Assembly (NCBI RefSeq): GCF_018873765.1
Contig: NC_057925.1
Span: forward strand, 4,909,568 to 4,973,567
Direction of reading: 5' to 3'
DNA length: 64,000 bases
From: Telopea speciosissima
Lineage: Eukaryota; Streptophyta; Magnoliopsida; Proteales; Proteaceae
The translations under genes and the position numbers were made by a program. How positions within the stretch are numbered: position 1 is the first letter of the stretch; every line of letters starts with the position of its first letter. Shown here one piece after another: positions 21,757-33,460 of this stretch. The notes under the pieces were generated by a model that saw nothing but the letters and a program-made list of their open reading frames with translations, ran no database searches and had not been told where the DNA came from.

Positions 21757-24700
21757 CTCCCCCTCAAGCGAAGCGGTCGGTTGCTAACGGTGAGCTTGTC
21801 TCTTCGAGCACGAAACCGTAAACCGGAAAGTCCCTTTGTAAAAATGTCGGCGACCTGATCAGAGCTTGGTACAAACCGAATGCACAGCCGATTGGCAGCT
21901 ACCTGTTCGCGCACAAAGTGATAATCAATTTCGATATGTTTTGTGTACACATGGAATAATGGATTAGCCACAAGGTAAGTGGCACCGATGTTGTCACAGT
22001 AGAGCATTGGTGCTAAGGTGGTGATGCTGAGATCCTGAAGCAATTGTTGAATCCATATTAGCTCTGCAGCTGTATTGGCCAAGCCTTTGTATTCTGATTC
22101 TGTGGATGATCTTGCTACTATGTGCTGTTTCTTAAAACTCCAAGAGATCAAATTTGAGCCAAGGTAGATGCAGTAGCCACTGGTGGAACGCCGATCTTGA
22201 GGACATCCTGCCCAGTCAGCATCTGTAAAGGTACTCAATTGAATGGACTTTGATTTTTGAAATTGAAGTCCGAATGCAATTGTGTCTTTGAGGTAGCGTA
22301 GTATACGCTTTACGGCCGCCCAATGTTCTTCTGTTGGATTGTGCATAAATTGACACACTCTGTTGACCAAAAAGGCAATATCAGGTCTTGTGAGTGTCAG
22401 GTATTGTAGTGCTCCCACTACACTTCGGTATTGGGTAACATCTTCAAATGCAGGTCCAATGTCTTTAGGCAGTGTTTCTGTCGAACTTGGTGTGGGCATG
22501 GGCTTGGCGGCAACCATATTGGTTTTGCGAAGGATGTCTAAAGTGTACTTGGCTTGAGACAAGTGGAGACCACTTGGTGTTTTTACAACCTCAATACCAA
22601 GAAAAAAATTTAGGTCCCCATCCTTGATCGCAAATTCGTCACCCAGCTTTGAGATTAGGTCTTGGACCATTGATGGGCTGGATCCGGTGATGATTATGTC
22701 ATCTACATAGACTAAGACGTAGACCAATTGCTGATTCCAGGTGCGGACAAATAGAGCCGTGTCCGATTGGCATGACTTGAATCCAAGGGTTATTAGGAAA
22801 TTCCCCAATCTATGAGACCATGCTCTTGGTGCCTGTTTACGGCCATAGAGGGCACACTTGAGGTGGCATACATGGTTCGGGTATGCTGGATCGACAAACC
22901 CTTCAGGCTGTGACATAAAGACCTGTTCCTCCAAATTGCCAATGAGGAACGCATTTTGGACGTCTAGTTGACGAAGTACCCACCCTTATGAAACAGCTAT
23001 TGAGAGGACAATCCTGATTGTAGTTGGTTTTACAACAGGACTGAATGTATCAAAATAGTCGATTCCTTCTCGTTGGAGGAATCCTTTTGCTACAAGACGA
23101 GCTTTGTATCTAGAGATGGTTCCATCGGAATGCCTCTTTATTCGATACACCCATTTGTTGCCCACTAAATTCATAGAGGGATGGTTTGGAACTAGCTGCC
23201 ATGTCCCATTGCGGAGTAGAGCGTTAAACTCTTCACTCATTGCTCCTCTCCATTTGGGATCTTTGTTGGCTGAGGCGAATGAAGTTGGTTCCTCATCAGT
23301 GGTAGGTGCATTGGATAAGAAGGTGGTGGGAAGGGGATGTTTGGTAGCCATTAGGTTCAGCTTAGTGATGGGTTTGATCGACCCAGTGCGAGACCGGGTT
23401 ACCATCGGATGGTGAACGGCTGCTATTTGCGGGCCTGGAGGTGGTGGTATTGGTGGCGGTATGGAACCTGTAGAAGGTGAGTTTTGGGTATTTATCGACA
23501 CCGTAGGTGATGACTGAGGTGACTGATTGGGTGGGGAAGATTGATTGGGTGGTGATGTAGGTGGTATGGTATGGGTTTGACAATTTGGGTTGGGAATTGC
23601 TTCACACGGGTTGATAATATATTATTACTTGTGATGACCACCGGAACTGATGAGGATGCATCTGTAGGGATGGATGATTTGGCAGCCAGTAATGCAAATG
23701 GGAATGTAGCCTCGTCGAAAGTCACATGCCTTATAAGTTCTGCCTAGCAGTGGATTGAAGCATCGGTATCCTTTATGGCTATTGCTATAGCCCAAGAAGA
23801 TGCACTGTTGGGACCGGAATTCCAGTTTATTCCTATTGTATGGTCTCAACCATGGGTAGCAGGCACAGCCGAACGTGCGGAGCATGGTATAATCTGCTTC
23901 CGTCTGAAATAGTAACTTGAATGGGCTCTCATTATTCAAAGTTGGTATTGGCAGCCGATTAATAAGGTATACGGCTGTCTCAAATGCTAGAGACCAGAAT
24001 GATAATGGTGCCGATGCTCTTGCTAGAAGCGTGAGACCTGTCTCAACTATATGTCGGTGCTTTCTCTCCACTCTCCCATTTTGCTCTGAAGTGTGAGGAC
24101 AGGAATATTGATGGGTGATTCCTTGTTCTCTGAAATAGCTGTTAAAGGCTTGATACTCCTTTGCTCCATCAGACTGAAAAACTTTAATCTTACAATTAAA
24201 GATATTTTGAATGTGAGCATTGAACTTCATAAAAGTACTAAAAGCCTCAAAGCGGCGTACAATAGGAAAAATCCAACTAAAACGACTATAATCATCTAGA
24301 AAGGAAATATAATACGGAAATCCATGTACTGAAGGAGAGGGAGATGGGCCCCATATATCTGAGTGTACCAGCTGAAAAGGAAATGCTGCTCTTGATTTAT
24401 TTACTGCAAAGGGGAGTTTGTGGGCCTTCCCCATTTGACAGGAAACACAAACGGTTGTGGTAGATGCGCCAGTGGCTGGTAGAGATGAGTGTCGGAGTAG
24501 ATATTCCATGCTCTTTGATGAAGGATGACCCAATCGATCATGCCATATCGATTTGGGTACTCTTTCTCCAATATGAACAGTTGGTTGCGGCTGGTGAGTG
24601 ATGGATGTGGATGGAGCTTTAGGCAAACGATAAAGACCAGCATCAATTGTTCCTTGCAGGATTATGATCCCCGTTTGTGGATCCTTCACATAACAATGAT

Positions 24701-26010
24701 TAGGATGAAATTCTATAAATACATTGTTATCTGATGTAAACTTGCTAACAGAAAGTAAGTTCTTTGTAATCTTTGGTACATGCAAGACATCAGTAAGAGT
24801 GAAATCATGAGAAGAAGATTTAATGGAAGAAGTGCCAATATGTTTGATTTTCAAACCTGCCCCATTACCAACTCTGACTTGATCCATACCATTGTACGAG
24901 TTGTTGATGTTCAGATTAGCCATATCTGATGTCATGTGATGGGAAGCTCCTGAGTCCGGGTACCAAGCCGAGTCGAAGGAAGCATTGGGTGTGGCCATGA
25001 GTGCTTCTGTAGGAGTAGAAGCTGCGGGCTGTGTAGCTGGCTGATAATTCGGGTTAAACCGATTATAGCAAGTAGCCGCAGTATGGTTTGCTTGATGGCA
25101 AATCTGGCAAGACATGGAAGGTGTGGGTAGGAGAGGCCCATTGTGCTGTTGATTTGCATTACCACGGCCACGGTTGTAGGTATAGTGGCTACGGCCGCGG
25201 CCACAGTTGTGGCTGTAGTTGCTTCGACCACGCTGATTTGGAGTTGGACTCCTAGCAGCAACATTGGCTTCAATTTTTGGAAGATCAAGGGGAGAGGCCC
25301 TTTGATCTTTGAGAATCTCTTGGCTTAAGAGGAGACCAATGAAGTCATCCAATGGGACAGGGTCCAGCCGAGATGTGATAGAAGTGGCAAAGGACTCGTA
25401 ATCATCACTGAGTCCCTGAAGAATGGAGAGGATCATGTCTGCTTCAGAGATCGGTTGAGCTGGTGCAGCAAGATTGTCAACTGTGTTCTTGACACGCTGC
25501 AGATATTCGGCCATGGTGAGATTGCCTTTCTTCATCTGGAATAATTGGTACTTGAGTTGCATAACTCTGGCCTGAGACTGAGACGCATAGGTGCGTTCAA
25601 GGGTGGTCCAGGCAGCATGTGAGGTGGTTGATCCAACGATTTGGGCAAGTGCTCCTTCAGTTAAGGAGGATATAATCCAAGAAAGGATTATTTGATCTTG
25701 CTTGCGCCAAGCGAGATATGCTGGATTGGGAAAGAGCTCAGCCGACGATGAGGATTCAGGTGTAGGAGGTAGCATTTGAGGAGGACTGAAAGTGCTTCCA
25801 TCTACATAACCGTACAAGTCATGCGCATGAAGTAGTGGAAGGAATTGGGATTTCCACAAGAGATAATTGGTTCTATCTAACTTAACAGGGAGAAGGGAGA
25901 CGATATTGGTCGGAGAGAGGAAGGTGTAGTGGTTGTTTGCAGAAGAGGTGGTGGAGTTATCCGAATTGGCCATGAGGATCGTGGACTCTTAGTCTTGGGC
26001 TCTGATACCA

Positions 26011-26293
26011 AGTTAAAGTTTGAGGACTCTAGGATTTTATCTTGAGAAGTTCTCCTTGATCACTTATGGTGATTGGAGTCATGTATTTATAAAATGCTTG
26101 AGAGTTACAACGTTGAGTTTGAATTTTGAAATACAACAAGTGTTTGAGTTTATCTCAACCTATCTTCAAGGGAGAAGAAGTAGGAACGTCTCTCAGCTTC
26201 TTATGGGATCGCGTTGGACTTGGTCCACTTGTGATAACGTTGAGTTGGGATTGGAAATTCAAATTGGAATTTGAATTCTCCTTATCCGTTACA
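26011..26293 (-). repeat. 5' LTR of the 21.5-26.3 kb copia element
   Basis: A 283-bp LTR directly next to the tRNA-Met primer site at 25999-26010. Confidence 0.93.
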
Positions 26294-26298
26294 CTCAG

Positions 26299-26824
26299 GA
26301 AGAGGGTTTCTTTTTTTTTTTTTAATCTCTCTAGCAACACATTGTATTGGTATTTTTTTTTTTAATATCTATGCAGTTGGATGGATGAGGCTATCCTTAA
26401 TAAGGCAAGATGCTTTCATGATAGCGGAGCATCTCATAAGGCCTTTTAACCAATATGAATATCATACATTAATGGTCCAAAAGAACTTCTTACTGGTCTA
26501 AAGCACGGAATATGGGTACTGAAAACTACAATGAGGCTAAGATAGACTTTGAAGAGCCTAAAAATCGTGTGAGTACTAATAACATGGTCTTTCTGATCAA
26601 GGAACTTGGCTCTCTTGAAACTACTGGAGGTTTCATTGAGATGGACTTGTTCACTGAATAACCATGGGCATCAAGTGAAAACAACCTCTAGAGGTCCCTA
26701 TGACGACATTCATAGAAGACAAATGAGTCTGGATACGTTCAAAGATAACAAAGTGCTTTTTTATCCTCAACACTTGAGCTCCTCACATTTTCTGTTGCAC
26801 ATACCTTGCTTGAAACTTCTGTTT

Positions 26825-26860
<36 letters not shown>

Positions 26861-27293
26861 AGTAGACTACCATTATCACTATTAGCAGACATTCTAAGCT
26901 TCTGTCGATTGCATTTTATGGTGATGATTGGCAATCTAAACTGCCATATGCATTCAAAAAGACATGTCTATTCTTTAATTATGTCTAGTGCAAAGGTTAT
27001 ACGACATTTGCTACCCACTGTAGTAGCATGTAATGAAAGTCTGAAAGCGCTTAACTTAATTGGAGTTGCAATAATCCCAAAGTGTGTGTTCCTTTTCCTG
27101 CTGTTTTTCTTTCAAGAATGTTGTGACCTACAATAACAATTAAGGATTACTACCATAATGTATTTCTGATTGCAGTAACTAAAAAGAAAATCATACAAGA
27201 AGATTAATAGGAAACAAGAACAACCCAGGAATGCCTTGCAAGCATCTCATGGTTTAGACAAAGGTCAACATCAAAACTAACAGATGCATGTAC
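26299..27293. other. Pseudogene intron
   Basis: No exon is recognised. A GA microsatellite lies at about 26828-26860. Confidence 0.5.
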
Positions 27294-27350
27294 CTATGGA
27301 ATGTTGTGCAAAGCAATAGCCAACGCTAGGTTAAGACCAACATTAAGTCC
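27294..27350 (-). pseudogene. ZTP29: ZTP29-like exon GLxVGLNLALAIALHNIPE
   Basis: A 57-nt exon reading GLNVGLNLALAIALHNIP and then TAG where Glu (GAG) is expected, followed by a good donor GTACATG. The acceptor reads TTTAAGG, so the usual AG is displaced by one base. HNIPEG is the transmembrane metal-binding motif of ZIP transporters. Confidence 0.85.
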
Positions 27351-28198
27351 TTAAAGCATTCAATAAACACAAAAACTGAATTGCCATTAGCTAATGTGAA
27401 CCTCAGTTTATCAAAGCTTGAAATTCAGAACATATACTCCTTATGGCAAAAAAAGATGTCAAAGTGATGTCTAGCGAATAATATAGATTTGAACTGATTG
27501 TTCTCCCAAGCACATTTGGTTCCTCACCACCAAATCTTTAAATTTCAAAGTCACCACTGGCATGTCCAATGATTGCAATCCACAGTTTGGATCATTGATC
27601 ATAAGAAGTAGCAAACATATATTAAAACACAGGTATGATATCAGAAGAATGAATAATATGTATTTTGCAACATGATACAGGATATTTACACATGCAATAT
27701 TTAAGAAAATTTATGTGGCATAACCTAATCCAGGCATATGTTCATGTAATACCACCAAAAACCTGTATATTGTTCAGGAAGATGGATAATTTCTGGTTTG
27801 AAAATCTTAATTAGAGAACCAGGACTTCTAGTGATGGTAATAAGAAATCACAACTGGCTGCTTCCGGCTGCTCCAACTATAGCTCAACTCTGAAATAGTT
27901 CACTAATCAACACAAGTGCACATGGAAAAAGGAAATGTTGTAAAAGAAACACAGTGCACAAATAGGCAACAGTAGAGATGGGATAGCAGATCAAAGAAAA
28001 AAAAAAGGGAATGAATCATAATCACATTAATGGTACAGAAGCACGCAATATCAAACAGGTCACCATTTTATCAACTGTTAAAGATGCACAAATGCCATCC
28101 AGCTGTCAATAAAACCACTTAAGAAAGAAAAAATATGTTCTATTGAGTAAACAGGGGAAACCAAGTTAAAAAGCTTTGAAAGAGAACTTAGGAAGTAC

Positions 28199-28254
28199 CT
28201 TGATTGATCCAAGGAACACTGCCATTCCTTCTGGGAAATTGTGCAAGCTTATAC
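28199..28254 (-). pseudogene. ZTP29: ZTP29-like exon GISLHNFPEGMAVFLGSIK
   Basis: An intact 56-nt exon with clean acceptor (AATTGCAG) and donor (AAGGTACTT). It encodes the first metal-site motif HNFPEG of the ZIP fold and shows no damage of its own. It is the most upstream piece found; the N-terminal exons are not recognised between here and 32.7 kb. Confidence 0.88.
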
Positions 28255-30372
28255 CTGCAATTTGTAAGAAGTACCACATTAGATGAGACAAATAAAAGCA
28301 GAGAACATTTATAGATCAAGGCAAAAGGGGAAAAAAGACTAACTTTTAGGAGAAGAGTCATTTGAGTTCTCAACCCACCAGTTTAGATGCGCCCATCAAT
28401 TCGTTACCCAAAATTATCTAATAATTGGTGCATATTTTTCTTTGTTGAACATGGCTAAACCCTCTCAACCAACCAAAGAAACCCAAAGAATCTAACTTAA
28501 CATCACCAAAACATAGGAACATATAGAAATCCAGAAATCATATTCACAGATCAGCTGAAAGAGGGAGAAAAGCAGAGTAATAAGCATAAATCCTTTCCAA
28601 AAGTTTAAAAATTACATAAATAAAGTTAATAGATACAAATTCTAAATGAATTTAATTTATAAAACTATGATCCAACTCGCAGATGCTTTACATTTGTTCT
28701 TGCTAAAAAGCTCTATCACAGATTATGCAAATTCTCCCTGTTTTGCCCTGTAGACCTCCTGTATTTAAGAACTCCACTTTCTTGTAGCTTGTGAGGTGCA
28801 TCAAATTCATAATATAAGCCACAATCCATATAACCTCTAAGTATGAGAAACATGAGGTTTATTGATCGGGTTTTTGATTGAAAAAACCCACATTGTACTC
28901 CCAAATATGATAAACAAGGATTCTTTACTGACACATAAAATTAAAGATTTTTTACTTTTTGACTAATATTAGGAAGAAGATATAGTTTGAATGAAACTAG
29001 TTAGAATATTTGTTTTCAAACCACATAAATCAAGACAATATTGAGGATTTCCAAAAACAAGCCACAAAATCACATTTCATAAAAAGACGATCGATGGATT
29101 CTATCTGATTTTTGCAAACCTATGTCGATCAATCTTGTAGTTTGTTAAAGGGCTACCCCCAATGACCAACCTACCATATGAAACCATGCCAGCGGGGGTA
29201 AAGCAATTCAGTATTTGAACCAGTTTGTTGGACCGCATCTGTTGCCATTTCAGTTCAAATATTCATAACCAAACCGTTCATAGGTGATGCCCATGGAAGC
29301 TTGGGTGCTCTGTTATCTTCAATTTTTCATTTAGACATGCTAATTTTGAGTAATTTGTGCAGGTCCATAGACACATTGGGACGTGCACAGTATTGAAAGA
29401 GCACCACTAATTCAAGCTCGTATTCAAGTCCCAGTCCCTCCAAGAGAAGCAAACTCCACATGGCTTTGGCATACAGGCTACAGTATTCTGCAAAACCTTA
29501 GAAACCGAGTGAGATCACTCCCGAACTAAATGACGCCAAAGCCATCTCAGGTACCTGTACAGAAGATATGCCTTTGGTGCAATACCCTTTACCAAGATAA
29601 GGATAATTCTCCCACAGTTTTCTCTATCCACGGCTGCATCAATGGTATGGTTTACTCTTCACTGTTTGCATGCCATGTCCTTGATGTTTTTTCTCAAAAT
29701 ATTCTGTTCTGGTGAGCCGGGGGGGGGGGGGGGGAGTGTTTCTTTAATCCATTGAACAGAGTTTATGTTTCCCCATTCTTATAAGACCTGGAAATAGCCT
29801 GGCCACGATGAAGCAAGTATGTTCAAATTGGTGGGCCAAACTGAAAACAACAACAAACTCAGCCTTATCTCAACTTAATGGAGTCGGCTACATGGATCCA
29901 AACAAAACAAAGTAGGGAAAACAGAGTTCGAACCTAAAAGGGGAAGAAAATACGGAAAAGATGTGAGAAATCAAGAAAAGAGAAAGAGTATGAAAGATGG
30001 GATATAAATAGAAAGATGAAAGATAGTAACTGAAAAGCTTCCATAAATTTTCAAACTTTCAGTTGTTTATTTTTGAATCTCAGTCAGTTCCGATAACAAC
30101 AAATTTACCCAACATTGAGAACCATGTGGAGCAGGAAAGAATGATTGTAAGGAGAGAAGAAATATTTGTCTAATTGCTGAACCGATTGCTAAGAGAAATG
30201 GACCCATAGAATTTCCATATTTTGTGCTTGAATTTTAAATAGGGTCTATTCTGATAATTACAAGATTCCCAAACATAACTATAATAACAGGAAAGATTGG
30301 TTGTAAGCAAGGGAATGAGAATCCCTCAATCAAATTGCTGCCCTGACTGATAAGATAAAGTTATGTTTTAAT
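28255..30372. other. Gene-free stretch upstream of the pseudogene
   Basis: No supported exon. A G run lies at 29718-29735 and an RTE tail near 29.85 kb. A 72-aa minus frame at 28716-28934 reads naturally in part (APHKLQESGVLKYRRSTGQ) but has no recognised family. Confidence 0.45.
29846..29960 (-). mobile_element. RTE/SINE-type 3' tail remnant
   Basis: The minus strand reads GGATCCATGTAGCCGACTCC, then ATTAAGTTGAGATAAGGCTG and AGTTTGTTGTTGTT, the shared 3' terminus of plant RTE LINEs and their partner SINEs. Only the tail is left. Confidence 0.7.
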
Positions 30373-30377
30373 GTTTC

Positions 30378-30691
30378 TGTTGAAACCGCTCCCTCTAAAA
30401 GGCCAACCTTGTAGGAAAGGGAGAAAACAATATGTATATCAAATAGGAGCTCTAACACGGCGGACTATCTAAAGGTGGACACAGGTAGATAAATGCATTT
30501 TTTAACACCTGCCCACTCCCAGGAGGACTAGATACCGTGACCTCTGCCTGCTCTGATACCATGTTGAAACCGCTTCCTCTAAAAGGCCGACCTTGTAGGA
30601 AAGTGAGGGAACAATATGTATATCATATAGGAGCTCTAACACGGTGGACTATCCAAAGGTGGACACGGGTGGATAAATGCATTTTTTAACA
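30378..30691. mobile_element. Complete TRIM (miniature LTR retrotransposon)
   Basis: A 314-bp element with two 130-bp direct repeats (30378-30507 and 30562-30691), each beginning TGTTGAAACCGC and ending TTTTTTAACA. They flank a 54-bp interior. It has a 5-bp target duplication GTTTC (30373-30377 and 30692-30696). The interior carries a tRNA-Met primer site (TGGTATCAGAGCAGG on the minus strand) and a purine-rich tract before the other LTR. It has no coding capacity and looks structurally whole. The LTRs differ by about 8 percent, so it is older than the two copia elements. Confidence 0.9.
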
Positions 30692-30696
30692 GTTTC

Positions 30697-32589
30697 AAAT
30701 TCAAAATCTAAGCCTGTTCTGATAATTAGAAGATTTACTCAACTTAGGAGAACCAGGGTAGTCCTAAGGAAGATCACAGAACGAAAGGGATGTGAAAGCC
30801 TTTGTTAACTGCTGTGCTGTCGCAATAGATGAAAGTTCAGGCTGAAACTTGGTATTTGAGCCCTTTGATCTATGGGGGCAGCACATAGATCATGAACAAA
30901 CCTATATTTCTCCCAGAAATTTGCACCAGTGTCTAACCTCCTGATGAAAATTTAACTTCATCATATGTTTGTGGGAGAGAAAGGATTGTTTGCATTGGCC
31001 CCACCACACCAAGGGATCAATGGAGAGTGGAGTGACTACAGCGTTGTGATTGTTTACAAATGGAATGACAAAGGGAACAGACCAAACACTGGAAGTCCCA
31101 ATTGAAGAATAGGTGGATCTGTTGTTCTGAATATGATGAGAATGCACCCCACTTGTTGACGAGGATGCCATGTGTCCTATGATATGGGTTCACTCTCTAC
31201 TAGGAGCAGCAGTAGCAGCCCATGCTCATTGCATAATGAATTAGTAACCAATGCTGTTTATATGTAAACCATAAATGTTCTTGAACTATCTCATTCTTCT
31301 CTTATCAAGCTTTCGAACTCCATCAGAGACCTGCTTTAAGATTAATGCATCTTATTCCTGCAGTTGTTTTATCCCTGGAAGATTTGAGACCACGCCAGAA
31401 TCCCACTTATCAATCTTTGAAGCTGTGAATTCAGCAGTCACATTCTGTAAGCGGAGATCTAACTGACAAAAAGTGGAAGATTCACCATGAGGGGATTTCT
31501 AGTTCCATAAGCCCTACTTTTCGCTGCCAGTACAGCATGGATAAATCTGTGATCACTTGAATTTCCTAGCCTGCAGAGTGCCCATGGCAAAGTGAATGAT
31601 TGTTGGAGTTCAAAGAACATAGATAAAATCTGGAGCACAAAACACCAGCTATTGTCAAAAAAAACTTAAGAACCCATTCAATGTTGAAAGCTTCCATGAC
31701 AGTACAGAGGATAATTTACATTGCAGAGCAGAAGCATCTACTTTGTTTTCTACAAGGGTAATTAAGCCTCCTGTCATTCAAAGAAGAGTCATATTCCACC
31801 CATTTGTCCATTGAACAAGAGGTTTACAGTTTGTACATCTAGTGTAAATCAGTTCACAAGTACTAAGTTGGAGGTTTCTTTTGGATATAAATAAAATCAT
31901 TCAATTCAATACAAAAACAACTACTCAGCCTTATCCAAACTAAATGGGGTTAATTTGGCTACATGGATCCTTGCCCTCCAATCAGCTTATATGGTTGTAG
32001 AATCCATGTAAGAAGGTTGGCTGGGTTTTTTTCGGTGCTGTCTGCCGACCTGATTCACCAACCCTCCTCCTTTATCTGGGCTTGGGACAGGCAGCAAACA
32101 TTGGCGGAGCTAAAATCATTCTATTCAATGCCATCTATAAATTATGAACAGTACTCTGTAGACGTTCAAGTTGGCCCTTCAGCTTATTCCATTCAAATCA
32201 AAGAGAAAAAGAGAGTTTGTCCTTTTTATCAAAAAATTTATAAAGGGGAAAAGAGAAAAAGAAGAGAGAGTTTGCCTTGATACCATCAACAGAACTACAA
32301 TACTCACTCGAATGACTGAATCAATTGATGTCCCTGGCTTTATGATTATTTGATGCTTCCCCAGTTAAATACTTTCTTTGCTAACCACTTTGAAATTAAC
32401 AGAGTGATTAACTGTCCATCAATACCAAAATCATTGAAAATTTATGATGAAACTAACAAATTTCAGTGAAATTAGTCATCCTTGATCGATATGACTCACA
32501 TACAAAACTAAATGATTCTGGTTGAAACCTCCATAATCAAAAGCATTAAGATATTTTCATTTCAGCCATGAGCAAAATCAGGATCAAAG
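30697..32589. other. Gene-free stretch downstream of the TL19-like gene
   Basis: No supported exon. It holds an RTE tail at 31.92 kb. The part from about 32.6 kb is the likely 3' UTR of the minus-strand TL19-like gene. Confidence 0.45.
31911..32000 (-). mobile_element. RTE-type 3' tail remnant
   Basis: The minus strand reads TTGGAGGGCAAGGATCCATG, TAGCC and CCCCATTTAGTTTGGATAAG, then GCTGAGTAGTTG: the last codons and terminus of an RTE LINE. Truncated and isolated. Confidence 0.65.
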
Positions 32590-32713
32590 TAAAAAATTTC
32601 ACTTCTTGATTAACTAGAAATGTAGATATAGCCACAGAGACAAATCAACAAAAATGTATTCCATAATACTTAAAACCTCCCTCTTATCAACCGTGAACAT
32701 TGTTACATAATAT

Positions 32714-33460
32714 CTAAAATAATCCAACCGTTCTAAATGATTCATGGATGTGCTTCAAAGTCTCTTGGTCCCTGTTCCATTCTGGTGTTGGCGCATTGAC
32801 AAAATGTGCATAAAGCTTGTTCTTGGCGCAGGTGACAGAGATCAATCTATGCGAACCCAATCCATCAATCTCATAAACATAGTAGACCTGTCCCTTATCA
32901 TCCTTCCTCTCTTCAGACCTGATGTTATCAGCGCTGGAGATGGCATCCTGCAACTCCACATCCGATAAGGCCAAATTGTTCAAGATGACGTCCATGGGTG
33001 CAAGCTGCCTGAACCCAGCAAGGTACGTAAGGTACTCTTTCTCGGATTTCTTCTTTGGGTTGTAGAATTCACTGTCGGTTCCATTGGTACCCTTCTCCAC
33101 CTTCGATACAAGGCGTTCTTTCCACCCATCGGGGACGTCGTATACATACTCTGCTGAGTCCTTTTTGCTCGAATTGCCGCCGTAGCCACCGTAGTTAGCA
33201 GCGCTGGCGGCCGTGCCGTAGTAGACAAGGTACGATGTGGAGGTGTCAGCAAAAGAGGGAGGGGTGGTTGATAAGATTAGGGCGGCAGCTGCTGCTGCTG
33301 CGACAGCGGCTATGGCAGTTGGCTTGACAGTTATGGCAGTTGATGCTGGCTTGGTTGGGGTTTGTAAGAACAATTGAGGTTTAGGAGAATTTGAAGCTGA
33401 AGAGGCTTTTGGAGAAGAAGAAGAAGAGAGGATGGGTGATGGAGAGAAGATGGAAGCCAT
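32714..33460 (-). CDS. Thylakoid lumen PsbP-family protein (TL19 type)
   Basis: An intact, intronless 248-aa protein of the Mog1/PsbP/DUF1795-like family, closest from memory to the Arabidopsis thylakoid lumenal 19-kDa protein. Residues 1-45 are a Ser/Pro-rich chloroplast transit peptide. About 46-71 is an Ala-rich hydrophobic thylakoid-transfer segment ending in SFA before D72, the likely lumenal cleavage site. It lacks a clear twin Arg, so Sec-type import is more likely than Tat. The mature part begins near YYGTAASAANYGGYGG and continues with EYVYDVPDGWKERLVSKVEK and a C-terminal ESFRTVG. The family associates with photosystem or NDH complexes; the exact role of TL19 is unknown. A TATA-like TTATAAGA lies about 40 nt upstream (33498-33505), with an ACGT core (GACGTGC) near 33481. 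It is divergent from the makorin gene. No damage is seen. Confidence 0.9.
   Translation of the reverse strand: MASIFSPSPILSSSSSPKASSASNSPKPQLFLQTPTKPASTAITVKPTAIAAVAAAAAAALILSTTPPSFADTSTSYLVYYGTAASAANYGGYGGNSSKKDSAEYVYDVPDGWKERLVSKVEKGTNGTDSEFYNPKKKSEKEYLTYLAGFRQLAPMDVILNNLALSDVELQDAISSADNIRSEERKDDKGQVYYVYEIDGLGSHRLISVTCAKNKLYAHFVNAPTPEWNRDQETLKHIHESFRTVGLF

Larger units (their letters stand above)
21483..26293 (-). mobile_element. Ty1/copia element, near full length
   Basis: A 4811-bp LTR retrotransposon with both LTRs and a 5-bp target duplication CTCAG (21478-21482 and 26294-26298). The primer site next to the 5' LTR is TGGTATCAGAGC, complementary to initiator tRNA-Met, and a GAGGGGGAG polypurine tract precedes the 3' LTR. 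Parts in copia order on the minus strand: gag with a CX2CX4HX4C knuckle (about 25.97-25.05 kb), protease DSGASHHM (about 24.95), integrase (about 24.6-23.9), RT with YVDDIIITG (about 23.4-22.6) and RNase H (about 22.3-21.9). The overall look is RE1/Ale-like, which is tentative. It is broken, with about two breaks. The LTRs differ by about 2 percent, suggesting one to a few million years. Confidence 0.93.
14640..28254 (-). pseudogene. ZTP29: ZTP29-type ZIP zinc transporter pseudogene
   Basis: Six exon pieces on the minus strand match, in the right order, a plant ZIP-family zinc transporter of the ZTP29 type (in Arabidopsis an ER membrane zinc transporter linked to the salt-stress response). 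They read GISLHNFPEGMAVFLGSIK, GLNVGLNLALAIALHNIP, SLSPEILEGLLGS, AFLT..MLPWAFDYA..FLGMDFMSA (twice) and a C-terminal SLPKDLSL plus stop. The exon for the segment after HNIPEG and all N-terminal exons were not found. Stops replace the Glu in HNIPE and in LHEML, one exon is frameshifted, two acceptors are damaged and one exon is duplicated. A gypsy solo LTR and a copia element fill the 11.7-kb gap where the missing exon should lie. Non-functional; strong confidence in family and order. Confidence 0.85.

Noticed and set aside
30901-31171. 89-aa minus frame near the TRIM
   Set aside because: No recognisable motif, conserved start context or exon partner; not distinguishable from chance.
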